DNA of 64,000 nucleotides from Odiellus spinosus (lineage: Eukaryota > Arthropoda > Arachnida > Opiliones > Phalangiidae): positions 17,819,434 through 17,883,433 of the forward strand of contig OY987227.1 in NCBI GenBank assembly GCA_963920705.1, given 5' to 3'. The translations under genes were made by a program, and so were the position numbers. Of the stretch, positions 48,901-58,352 are shown one piece after another. The number at the start of each line of letters is the position of its first letter. Position 1 is the first letter of the stretch. The notes under the pieces were generated by a model. That model was not told where the DNA came from. It did no database searches and saw only the letters and a program-made list of their open reading frames with translations.

Positions 48901-51900
48901 TGTTAAGAACGTCATTAAAATTTGTAACACCCCATTTTCAATCAAATATTCTATCCCAGTATTATCAATCACGTAAAAATATCGACGGATAAATATGAGA
49001 AAACATTTAAACGATAAAATTAAAAAATTCCATTCCCATTTTTATTACTTCTTTATATATTCTTTGATATAGATCGACCTTTCTTTTTAAAGGGAGAATG
49101 CAACCTAACAACAATGATTCTCTATCGATTCCATATCGTTTAAAGGGAGAATGTTTAGGCCTAATCCACTAGTGAAAAAAATTACGAACCAATATTAAAC
49201 TAGAAATAAATTTAAAACTTAAACGGAAAATAGGCTTAGCGGTATTCACGGAGATCCTGATTTCCTCGCGTATAAGATGTAGCGACCAATCGAATGCAAT
49301 TGTAAATCTCGTGGAGCGGGCCTTTGCTCATTGGTCGCTAGACCTTACACGGAGGCAATCAACGGTCTCCATGAATCCCGCTAAGCCTATTTTCCGGGTA
49401 AGTTTTAAATTTATTTCTAGTTTAATATTTGTTTTGTAAACTTATTATTGGTTTATTAGGCCTATTTAAACGATAAGGAATCGATAAAAAAATCACTTGT
49501 CAGGTTGCATTCTCCCTTTAATGAGAAGCATTTGGAATAAAATGAAAGCTACCGCTTGTAGAATAATAATAAAATTACTCAAGCCTTTAGGTCTGTAGGT
49601 AATGAAAAAAATGATATATACATATATATCTAGTCTTTGCAAAAAAAATTGATATTCCCGTTAAATACATCATTTAATTTCAATTTTTTTCTATCCTCCC
49701 TTGTCCTTCTCGCGAGGAAAAAAATATAATCGAGACTTATTTTCTATCATTTTATGCCTTGGGGGGTTTTCCAATGAATTAAAAAGAAAATGTTCTATAC
49801 CCCCAATTTAATCCCCTTCACTTTCTTCACATATAATAGCCCTTTTCGTTCTCCGAAACTTTTAAAGAGAGATTGAAACCTAGCACGTATTAAACCTTAA
49901 TATTTGAAAGTAATTCTTAATAATTTTGGTATATACAAGGTAAACAGTGCTGAGTGAGATTGAATTTGATAGTCATGGTTCATATACTATATTTCTAATG
50001 CTAGAAAACAATCAATATTTTACACGAAAAATCTAGAAAAGTCATGGAATTTGTAAATTAGGTCTAAAGGTTACTAAAACGTTTTAGAATTCTAAAATAG
50101 GACTAATATAAAAGGTCAAGGAAACGTCAGGAATTTTTTAAAACTGGGTTAAAACGTCTAGTAATAAACTGGTTATTTGAAAATTAGCGCAAAAATCCTC
50201 AGTTCAGAAAACTGAACCTTAGGTATGGTTCAAAGTTGAAAATAGGGTCAAGGTCAGAGAAAATTACCCGAATTTATTGAAATTGACCCAAAAGGGTAAG
50301 AAACTGTCTCTTGAAACGTATGCAGTATGAAATCGCGAAAGAAATGAAAATTTACTTAAAAACGTTAATTTGAAATTTAATATTTTCTAGAAACTTTAGA
50401 TATGAAAGATTTCTGTTGGGATTTAAATTTGACCGAATAGATTGAATATGACTTTCCAGCTTCCCTTTAAAATCCGCGAGAAGGCTATCACCCTACCCCC
50501 TAGGCTTTTTAATCTTTTTGGGCTTCTTTCAGGATGGGGATGGAATCTTCTCTCATTTGAATCTTTCTCCTTTTCTTTTAACTGCATGCGCGCGCCCCGC
50601 TCTTTCTTAATTAGTTTTTCACGCTTGATAGCCTTCGGTGAGGGCCCGCATCTCGTTTTCGACTGCGTAAAACCCCACATATACTGAAGTGTATAAATCA
50701 AGATTATTTTATATATATGACCGGCTTAAAACTAACCTTAGCGTTTTTAGAAACCTTGTCCCCCGTATGTTCTACGTTTTAGAGGGCCCCAAGATCTTAT
50801 TATACGAATCTTAGTTAAAGGGACGGTGAAATATGAGAGATAATTTAAAACTTATCACTTAAAAAGTACGTGTAAAATTCTATGTGTAATTGAGTTTAGG
50901 TTTAAGGCTGATGCACATTGACATCGATTTCAAAAATCGTGCCTTTCAAGCTTAATTAATTCGCCCCGATAGTGAGAAATCGCGCGAAACGCTGGATTTG
51001 TAGTTATATGTCGAAAGATTGTCAATTTTCTCTAATTGGCCTGGTTCGATCTGCTCATTCGCACGTGCGACATTTTCGCGCGAAATACAGTTGCAAATTT
51101 TGCAATCTAGCTTTAGATATAGTTAGGCCTAACGAGAAACAAAGCAGTCGTTCCGTTCCATTCGTATCATAAATTTCGTTTTCGAGTAGAAGATTCTTTC
51201 TTCATGCTGGGTGTTTTTTTTTTTTTCTTTTCTCATTTTGTTTCTTCTCCCTCTCTTGGAATATCTTTTTGTTCGTTCCCCCCATGTGCTGTTGGCGGCG
51301 GCCGCCGTTAGGCAACCCTTTAACACGTACGTCGGACACGCTGTAATTAAGCGCTTGGCGCGGATGGAAAACTAGCGAGCGCGCTTCCAGCCAATATTAA
51401 ATGTAATTTAGGTGAATTGATGGCCAAAATATTGTAATGAGCCTTCCTTCCTTCCTTCTTTAACTATTTTTTTCCCTTCGGGTGTTGCCTCGGTTACGCT
51501 CGCTCTTTTTGACGAGGAGGAGGTATAAGGGTTCTTTTCTTTCCTACAAATAGGGCGGTCCTCTTTTCGCCTCACATTCTCTCTCTCTTCACTCCTATTA
51601 CCCCATATATACTTGAAAATTACCTCTTCGCGCTTTTGCATATAATTAACTGACAAAGAAAAAAAAGTGTGTAATATAGCTAGAGTTCCTTAAACCGTGC
51701 CTAATTCGAGTGCTCTATTGTTTCTCTTAGTAAAACGTACAAACTTTATACACGCGTGAATTTAAAAATGGTAATCCTAGAATGTTTTCCTAAAGAACTT
51801 ACAATACACCCAATTACTTAAAGTTAGACTGTCACTTTTTTTTCTAAGGCCCATGCGCAATATTTTTAGTTTTTGCATAATGTTAAAGACCAATACTCAA

Positions 51901-54900
51901 AATTTCACACCAATGGAACACCAAAATTAAAATACCAAAAATATATATTGTGTTAATTGTTACACTTAATTAGCGAAACTCTTTTAAGTACTTTCATGGA
52001 AAAGGCCCGTGAAATCGAAAATATACGTGCGCTATATTTATTTTATATATATTTTTTACGTATATAATTAGTGTTAATTGGGCTAGTTAACTAAGTCTTG
52101 GGCAAAAAACGTCAAAGATATATAGAAAATATTTTCCCGCTCTTATCTCTCGTTTCACTGGAAGAACTCACGTGTTGCGTGTAAAATTTGTGCGGTACGT
52201 GGAAGGCAAATATAAAAATCTTCTCTATTGTATTCTGACGTTCCAAAAGATTGTATCTTGCCGATTAACACTATATCCATGGTTTTTATTTAACGATCTT
52301 TCCATTTGGAACTCGTGAAAAATCCCTGACAACCTGGCTTTAATATTAGCTTAACCAAAGAACTTAAGTTATTTACTTTATTATACAAACAGTCAGTATT
52401 ACTGGTCAATTAGTGTCAAATATTTCGTGATTCGCGATTATTCTTAATGTCTTAATCACTAAATTTGCTCTCAACCTTGCTTAGTCTAAAATATAACGTA
52501 TAACAATCGTGTTATCTATAGGGAAATTTTAGATCTCCAAGCAATGTTGAATAATGCTTTATTTATAGACGACCAAACTCTCCCAACCTTATTTATGTAA
52601 AAATATCGTGAAAAATTACTATTTACAATTCTAGATAATATCTTTTACCTCGAATTATCGCGTGTATGTTTAACCGTATTAAGTCTGTGATCTTCTTCAC
52701 GCGACATACTACAACAAAGTATACATATTCTTCTAGCTGCGTTTCGATGGGCAGAACGCGAACACGCATTGACTATCAACCTTAAATTCGTTAGATTACT
52801 CCCTATGTTTTTTTTCCACGCACCTCTGTCTATTTTAACTTTTAACGTGACCGTTACACGTACTATTACACTAAAACTATTTTTATTCCTACGCGATTCA
52901 ACATTACGTGTTAATCCACAACGGATTTCGTAAATTTCGAATTTACAAACCTATTTGACACATGGACATAAAACTTTAACTATACACGCTCTACGTATTT
53001 TAGCTGAAACATATTAAGTTAGTTGATTAAATTTCAAAACTCCAATCTACCGTCTCTTCTCTTTTCCTCGTATCATAATTTCATTGCGTCAGCATCTTAA
53101 ACACTCTCTTATTTCAGCACGTGCTTATTTAGACTCCCCGTTATCTGAATGATCATTCTTTTCAAATTATAGTCTATTTCTACCCCGAGTTGGTAGCACG
53201 TTCGAAGCAGTAAGCTATGGGATACGTTTGGTTCATTTAGACGCAAAAACTTTGGTTGACTCGTGCTACCTACTAGGGGTGGAATATATAGATTTATTCG
53301 TGTTGAAATCTTGGACTGGTTTTTCATATTAGTGGTTGACTTTTTTTTTTTTTTTTTTTTTTTTCTTTGGTCCGTGAAACGATAAATCTTGTCTCGAAAA
53401 TGGTTTTTCGTGGTCTGAATTTTTGCGTGCTTTGGTATCTTTAATGGGAGGGGGAAATTGTGGTATAAAACTCAAAAAGGTGTTTTCCATTTCTACGACT
53501 GAATTCTCACTTTGTCTCTATCTCTCGCTCTCTTTATCTCTTTGGGAAAGACAACAACCACTATCTTTTACCAATCAGGGGATGCCCACGCAAAAGGCAT
53601 AGTGAAGCGGGCAAACCAGTATAATCATTTTATACCGCTTCCCTCCCCTCTCACTTTTTTTCTCTTTCTCTTCGTCTATGGCTCATTCTCGAGGTTATCT
53701 CTTATAGAATATATTTTTTCTCTCTGTTCTTAAGCTACTTATACTTAAGTACTTAAGGGGCGTTATTTTACAACACGGGCTAAGAATTGTACAAGGTTGC
53801 GTTCTCGCAAATTCAAAAATTACAAGTTTCTAGTTTTGTTAGGCTTACTGAAATGTTTTGTCTCTTCCTTCCCTCCCGCGTCACCTCCGTTTTGTTTTTA
53901 AGACGTTCTGTTTAAATTTGTGCGTATTTTGTTGTTGTAAGGAATTACGTAATTGTTAGGTATAAACTTGCCTGTTTTATATTTGCGTGATCATCAGCTA
54001 GGGAACGGATGTGATGGTTTTCCGCGGGATAAACTTAAATTATGAATTATAATACTGTTATTTTTTATTGCTATAATAATATTAAAAGTCTGGGCATCAT
54101 ATTCAAATGTTGCTTTGATAAACATCACAAAATCACGTGACTCTGTGATTCATAGTTAATTTCCACTAGCACGCAACGCTTGTAAAATCTTTGCTCGTGA
54201 CAAAATTGAAAATTTTGGCGTGTGTAATGAAAACCCCCGCCATTTCCCGCTAGGTTATTATCTTGACTAGCTCTGGCGTAGAGAGCGACATCTCGCTTAC
54301 CCCTTTCTTTTTATAAAACCAAGTATTTTTTGAATATATTTAAAGATTTATTTAATGGGATACTAGACTCTGATATCGAATTATTTTTAATCGATTTAGA
54401 ACTAAAAACCGTATCAAAACTCGCCAAGGTTTCGCGGTAATTTAAATTTAAATATCAAAGTAACGAACTGGACTCAGTAAGCCTTAAAATGACCAGGAAA
54501 CGTGCTCTCAAAATGTCTAATTCTGCTTTATTTAGTTAGATCCGGTCATTTCAAACAAATCTTCAAATACATGTTAGCATATTAACATGTAAGCATATTA
54601 ACAGTCTAAATACGTTAAAGATAACTTTTCTAGAGTCTCTAGTATCCCTTTTTAAATAAATGTTAAATTTTTATATTTTTGGATCCTCTGTAAGAAAGCG
54701 TGAAACAGAGGAATTGGTGTAAAATTTTAGAAACAGAGAGTCTAATTAGCAACGAATTTAGACTTTACCGAGCTTATTCTCGTACATGACCACTTCAAAT
54801 GCGTTTCATCCGCATTTATAATGAATTTCTGCGGTTTCCAATCTTCCAATCGAATGTAGTCACATTTAAAATTCACAATTTAAATTTCACTTTTATTTTT

Positions 54901-57900
54901 TTTTAACCGTTGTGAATACTTAAAAACGGATAAATTTGTATATTGGGAGTGGTTCTCCCATGGAATGATTATAATAATAACACAGTGGATGGATCATACT
55001 TTTTTTTATTATTCCCCTTTGGGCTGCCAGCGGTATGTTGATTAGAGTGAGAGAATATAGGGCCCTGACTTTTCATAAATTTTGGTTGGTTGGATTCGTT
55101 CCCCTTATACTAGCTTGTATAAGAGTTTCTAAAATGGCGTGACGCCAAAAGTCCGAGAAAAATATCCGCCTCATACCTCCGGGATAAAATAAAAATGTAG
55201 AAAAAAAAAAAGAAGTGAAGCCTAAGCTGTCAATCAAAACATTTCCCGTTAATTGCAGCCGGCGAAACGTATAATCAAACAGGCCGTAATTAGTGTCTCG
55301 CTGCGAAGGGCCAAAAAAAAAAAAGAAAAAAAAAAAAAAATCCTATCCTATATATATACCAAAACTTTTTTCCCAAGCTAAATATGCAATATACTTAAAC
55401 CTAGCCCCATTTACTTTATATGGTCTTGTTGGAGATTAGTTGGAATACTAGCGAAAGCTGAGCCGGATGAATACACAATATTAAATCGCATAGAAATAAA
55501 AGTAGTCTTTTTCAACATCTCTCGTGCGTGATATACTTTAATTTATATCTATGTATATACATAATTTAAAAACTGGGCAACTTAAAAGGATAGTACCACC
55601 TAAAACTATTAGCAACGAACACTTATCTCTATAAACAGAGAGAGAAACATCAAAGAATTACGTTCTTTAGCGTCGTAGTGGCAAAGTAGTAACTAACAAA
55701 ATTTTGCTTGAATGAAATACCTATCTTGATTTATTTATTTGATTAGCTCGTGATGAAAAACGAGCGCGTACGTTCAATCAAAAGAATAACTTAACGAAAA
55801 GCTTCCAATTCTGGTTTTTGAAGAGTTACAATGCTACAACATCATCAAATGGGTAGCAATCGAAAATTTAAAGTAGACTTTTCTTCAAAACAATCAGGAA
55901 TTTTGAGGGATAACCAATAACCACACTTTTCCTTGATCCTCGGAGCTAGTGACCGATCAATATGAATGGCTACACTATATAGACAGACGTGTCATAATAT
56001 ATATGAAGGGAATTACATACAAACAATGGCGCGCCTCTACATTTTTTTCTTTCCCGCCTCGAGAGTGGTTTCAAAAGTGTTAACAGTTCTCTTCTATGGT
56101 GTAGTGTATAATTTTCCATGCATAGTTTGTCTGATTCCTGTTAAAATAAGGCGCTACTATCTCTTTAAATACAAAATTTGATGTTGCAAAATGATCTAGA
56201 AGAAAATTAGATCTCATTATTTTTAGTTATGTAGTCTCCGGGTGAAATAAGTTATTCATCCCTTGCAAATTGTTAGCGGACCATTTTTTTTTTACCCAAC
56301 CCATATTAATTTCTCGCCTACAATAAAGATGGGCCTTTTTATTTCAATTTCCTAACCAAGCTCGAGCTAACTTAGATTCGGCTTTATACGTACTTCCATT
56401 TTAATCGTACGCATGCGCGATTTACGCTATTGAAGGCTGAACACCACGGGCGATATTTTCATTCAAAATTCCTTTTAGATTAAAACACAACCTTTTAGTT
56501 TTCTCATTTACAAGCGTATAAATTAGTATTAAGTCTTCTTTCCCCTCATTTATAGTAGGCACGGATATCTTCGGAAAAGTTAGGAACTACATTTTGTTCT
56601 ATGGAAAGTAAAGTTGTATATCACTCCGCCGTATGTTCGTTCATTGTATATTTTCCGAGTAACGCTGATTATAGGGAGCGAAAAAGTTTAATGTGTAAGA
56701 TAAAAACCAGGGTTACTTTAGAGAGCTAAGAATATTTTAAAGGTGGTCCTAAGTCTATAGGTTTGACGCGACGAATACTATCGGTGGGATCATCTTTAGA
56801 CGTAATATGAAGCGAGATCGTGTGAGACTCGCTCTTATAATACGGGGTATAAAATGCATAATTCATACTTGTAACTGTTAGGAATTTTGTCCGCAATTTT
56901 ATATTTATCTTCTCTCGGGGCAGATATATCTCGAAAAAGCGTATAATTATATTTAACAGAACATTCTGGTATAGTTATTATAATAAGAGGGTTACGTTAC
57001 GTCCAATTTTATACATTATGGACCCCCATTATTCCGATTCTTATATGGGGCTAACAATTACGGTTCTCCCCGTTACAGTAATTTGTTACTTTGATTGCGA
57101 CAGTAATTCGGGGGTGTCTTGAATATTATGACTACTATACTCGGATATAACCGTTAGATGGTTATAGTTATAATTGCGTGTTGCGTAATACGTACTTACC
57201 TAAAAACGTGTACGAATTAAACACGTGAAATTATAACTGATTGTAGTATATTATATAAAATGTTACGGTTTTTAGACATCACGCAATTATTATTAATTAA
57301 TATTATTATTATTTCGTATTGCGTATTCTCGAAGTTGAGATAGATTGTCGCTCCGGCTCGGCTATAAATGTTGTTTCAAATTCTATTTTGAAATTTTGTT
57401 TTTTTTCGGTGAATTGATTCGAAAATTATATATTTTGGGGAAAATTTAATTTTTGAACTTGGTGCTCCTGAAATTTAAACGTAATTTTGGTGTTTTGTGT
57501 GGACGACTTTTTAACAACTGCTCCTAATTGTCATAGATTCTTCGCCCTTAACGAAGAGTTCAAAGGTTAAAACCATTACTCTTAAGATTAAAACCGCTCT
57601 GGCTTCTATTTTATAAATTCAACCAACATTATAAGTTTGTGTGGAAGTTTTTAGGAGCGCTTTTCGAATTGCATTATTTCACTGTTATAAAACATCAAAT
57701 TTAATAATTTTACACTAAATAAATCTCGCCAAAATAATAATCATACAGTAAAGTTTTCATATAACATTTGCACGATCGAGGAGATGCTAAAATTAATTAT
57801 ATATTTCAGATAATGACTGAAAATCCCCGGTACAATTCTGACGAAGAGTTAGATTCTCTCGTAAGTGAATATTTTCCAAGATTTTTCTAATTTTATTCTC

Positions 57901-58352
57901 TTTTTTTTTGGTTTGATTTACAGATTAGGCAGGAAAAACAGTATTACACCCAAAACCCAGAGTTAGACAGCCTCGTAAGTATTTGCCCATAACTTCGCGA
58001 AAAGCTTAAACTATTTTAACTATTATAGCACTCTTGAATTTTAATATAATATAATTTATAAATATATTTCGATTAGGGATTTCCTCTCTTAGATAGGCCT
58101 ACATCGCCTGCCCCTGTCTAGTCGCTATTTCGTATTTTAAATTTAATATTTAAAAATATTTTTATTTTCAAAATTACGCTTCTATAGTAGATATGTTTTC
58201 TTTTTAAAAAAAATATTTACGTATATATTTAAATAGCATGGATTACCGATTTAATTCGTGTTGAATCTAATTATGGTTATTATTTTTTTAATTTTTCGTA
58301 GATGGTTCAAGCTATACAAGTTCTGCGATTTCACCTTTTGGAACTGGAAAAG
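33931..58352 (+). CDS. hth: homothorax (hth), Meis-family TALE homeodomain protein, 5' half
   Basis: A transcription factor that binds Extradenticle/Pbx through its MEIS (HM) domain, carries it into the nucleus and acts as a Hox cofactor. Exons in the window: 33931-33942, 35974-36185, 40773-40914, then 57810-57860 and/or 57924-57974, then 58302-58352. The first is MAQR only. The next gives [13 protein letters not shown]...[10 protein letters not shown]. The junction codon makes G and leads into [20 protein letters not shown]...[11 protein letters not shown]. The last is [17 protein letters not shown]. All phases agree, and the exon layout matches that of vertebrate MEIS genes as I know them, including the pair of consecutive 51-nt exons. 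The next expected residues (VHELCDNFCH...) and the homeodomain are not in the window, so the model is 3'-partial. The start codon context is weak at -3 but the MAQR-YD start is family-typical. Confidence 0.97.
33943..35973 (+). other. hth intron 1
   Basis: A 2.0-kb intron, GTGAGT...TTTGCAG. No coding similarity or distinct repeat recognised inside it. The open frames at 34373-34832 look like chance. Confidence 0.85.
35974..36185 (+). CDS. hth: hth exon 2 (His/Pro/Met-rich N-terminal region)
   Basis: Encodes 70 codons plus two bases: [32 protein letters not shown], a His-rich middle, then [16 protein letters not shown]. Drosophila Hth has the equivalent ...[10 protein letters not shown]. The acceptor follows a T-rich tract ending TTTGCAG. 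The donor GG|GTCAGT departs from the usual GTAAGT. This region precedes the structured MEIS domain and is mostly low-complexity. Confidence 0.96.
36558..36914. mobile_element. Foldback MITE, copy 2 (right end diverged)
   Basis: The left end TTAA-AGGGAGAATGCTACCTAACA matches the copies at 23635 and 49091. The body shares AAACTAGAAATAAATT, CAGCTGGATTCATGGAGATC and its inverse. The last about 55 bp on the right do not match the left terminus, so this copy is truncated or replaced there. It lies about 370 bp after hth exon 2. Confidence 0.7.
40546..40710. repeat. 22-bp tandem repeat, seven identical copies, just upstream of hth exon 3
   Basis: Units start at 40546, 40568, 40590, 40612, 40634, 40656 and 40678 and read TTGTTAGGCCTATTTATTAG+AT without a change. 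A diverging partial unit begins at 40700. The acceptor AG of hth exon 3 is about 70 bp past the array. Perfect identity suggests recent expansion and probable length polymorphism. Confidence 0.95.
40773..40914 (+). CDS. hth: hth exon 3 (start of MEIS/HM domain)
   Basis: 142 nt: one base completes the Gly codon, then 47 codons, [47 protein letters not shown]. Nearly invariant between insects and vertebrates. It forms the first helical part of the MEIS domain that contacts Exd/Pbx. The acceptor is CTACACAG. The donor CAG|GTCTGT is weak, lacking the usual A at +3 and G at +5. Confidence 0.98.
42530..42610. repeat. Fragment of the CCACTTCC MITE family
   Basis: AACCACTTCCAGTAAAGTCTG followed by TACACCTATTGCGC and TTAC-rich sequence, similar to the left part of the element at 15840. 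No opposite end seen. Confidence 0.5.
46478..46605. repeat. Fragment of the CCACTTCC MITE family
   Basis: Contains TAAAATCTGTACACCTATTA, ACTGATTACATTCAGCCTTTGC and AAAGCTAATGGATTGTACAC, paralleling the element at 15840. Confidence 0.5.
47177..47730. mobile_element. PIF/Harbinger-like non-autonomous element, TAA target duplication
   Basis: The left end AGGGGCTTTCACACGAG and the inverted right end AGGGTCTTTCACATTAG form terminal inverted repeats. TAA occurs directly outside both (47174-47176 and 47731-47733). A three-base TWA-type duplication is characteristic of PIF/Harbinger. Subterminal AGTTGGRCCAACT-like motifs are also inverted. The about 550-bp interior has no intact transposase frame. 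Confidence 0.75.
48195..48790. mobile_element. Composite foldback element with TTTCACCCAATTCCCA repeats
   Basis: The outer inverted repeats share CCCCCCATTTYACCCAAAATA (left about 48203, right inverted at 48670-48690). The right arm (48569-48690) is an array of GGGTGAAATGGGAATT units and the left arm holds their diverged inverses. A second nested or overlapping inverted pair, TTAGGGCCGAATTAA at about 48471 and its inverse CTTAATCCGGCCCTAA ending at about 48787, resembles the hAT-like element at 10647. Confidence 0.6.
48379..48408 (+). repeat. Interstitial TTAGG telomere-type repeat
   Basis: Six consecutive pentamers, TTAGG x4, TTGGG, TTAGG. TTAGG is the ancestral arthropod telomere repeat. 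The block sits inside the foldback element in hth intron 3. Confidence 0.85.
49091..49517. mobile_element. Foldback MITE, copy 3 (TTAA-flanked, piggyBac-like)
   Basis: TTAA lies on both sides (49087-49090 and 49518-49521). Ends are AGGGAGAATGCAACCTAACA and, inverted, AGGGAGAATGCAACCTGACA. The interior repeats the CGGAAAATAGGCTTAGCGG and GGAGATCCTGATTTCCTCGC blocks of copy 1, again as a long hairpin. A second TTTAAAGGGAGAATG appears internally at about 49138, hinting that one copy inserted into, or recombined with, another. This is the best-preserved of the three. Confidence 0.85.
51985..52050. repeat. AAGTACTTTYACGAAAAAG dispersed repeat, copy 3
   Basis: TAAGTACTTTCATGGAAAAG, then CCCGTGAAATCGAA. 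Matches the copies at about 25205 and 28988. Confidence 0.4.
57810..57860 (+). CDS. hth: hth exon 4a (alternative 51-nt MEIS-domain exon)
   Basis: Acceptor ATATTTCAG, donor GTAAGTG, 17 codons in phase 0: [17 protein letters not shown]. It keeps the conserved I-x-x-E...ELDSL frame of the family exon but lacks the usual Lys-Pro-Tyr-Tyr type centre (human MEIS1 IRAEKPLFSSNPELDNL, Drosophila IRSQKPYYTADPEVDSL). It is 8 of 17 identical to exon 4b. Both splice sites are strong and the frame has no stop, which argues for a used exon rather than a decayed duplicate. Confidence 0.85.
57924..57974 (+). CDS. hth: hth exon 4b (canonical-looking 51-nt MEIS-domain exon)
   Basis: Acceptor GATTTACAG, donor GTAAGTA, 17 codons in phase 0: [17 protein letters not shown]. 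Closer to the usual family sequence than exon 4a. Only a 63-nt intron separates it from 4a, and that intron has a T-rich tract and a TTCTAAT branch-point candidate. Either exon alone, or both together, preserves the reading frame into 58302. Confidence 0.93.
58302..58352 (+). CDS. hth: hth exon 5 (MEIS domain continuation)
   Basis: Acceptor TTTTTCGTAG, donor GTAAGC, 17 codons: [17 protein letters not shown]. Essentially identical to the Drosophila and vertebrate segment. Phase 0 at both ends. Confidence 0.97.

Larger units (their letters stand above)
40915..57809 (+). other. hth intron 3
   Basis: A 16.9-kb intron between the HM-domain exon and the tandem 51-nt exons. No coding exon recognised. 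It holds a PIF/Harbinger-like element, the TTAGG block inside a foldback element, MITE copy 3, several poly(T) runs and CpG-rich patches (about 45.2-45.5, 50.5-50.7 and 51.0-51.6 kb) that could be enhancers. Confidence 0.8.

Noticed and set aside
50423..50701. 92-codon minus-strand frame in hth intron 3
   Set aside because: Low-complexity Lys/Arg/Glu composition, a complementary open frame on the other strand, and no homology.
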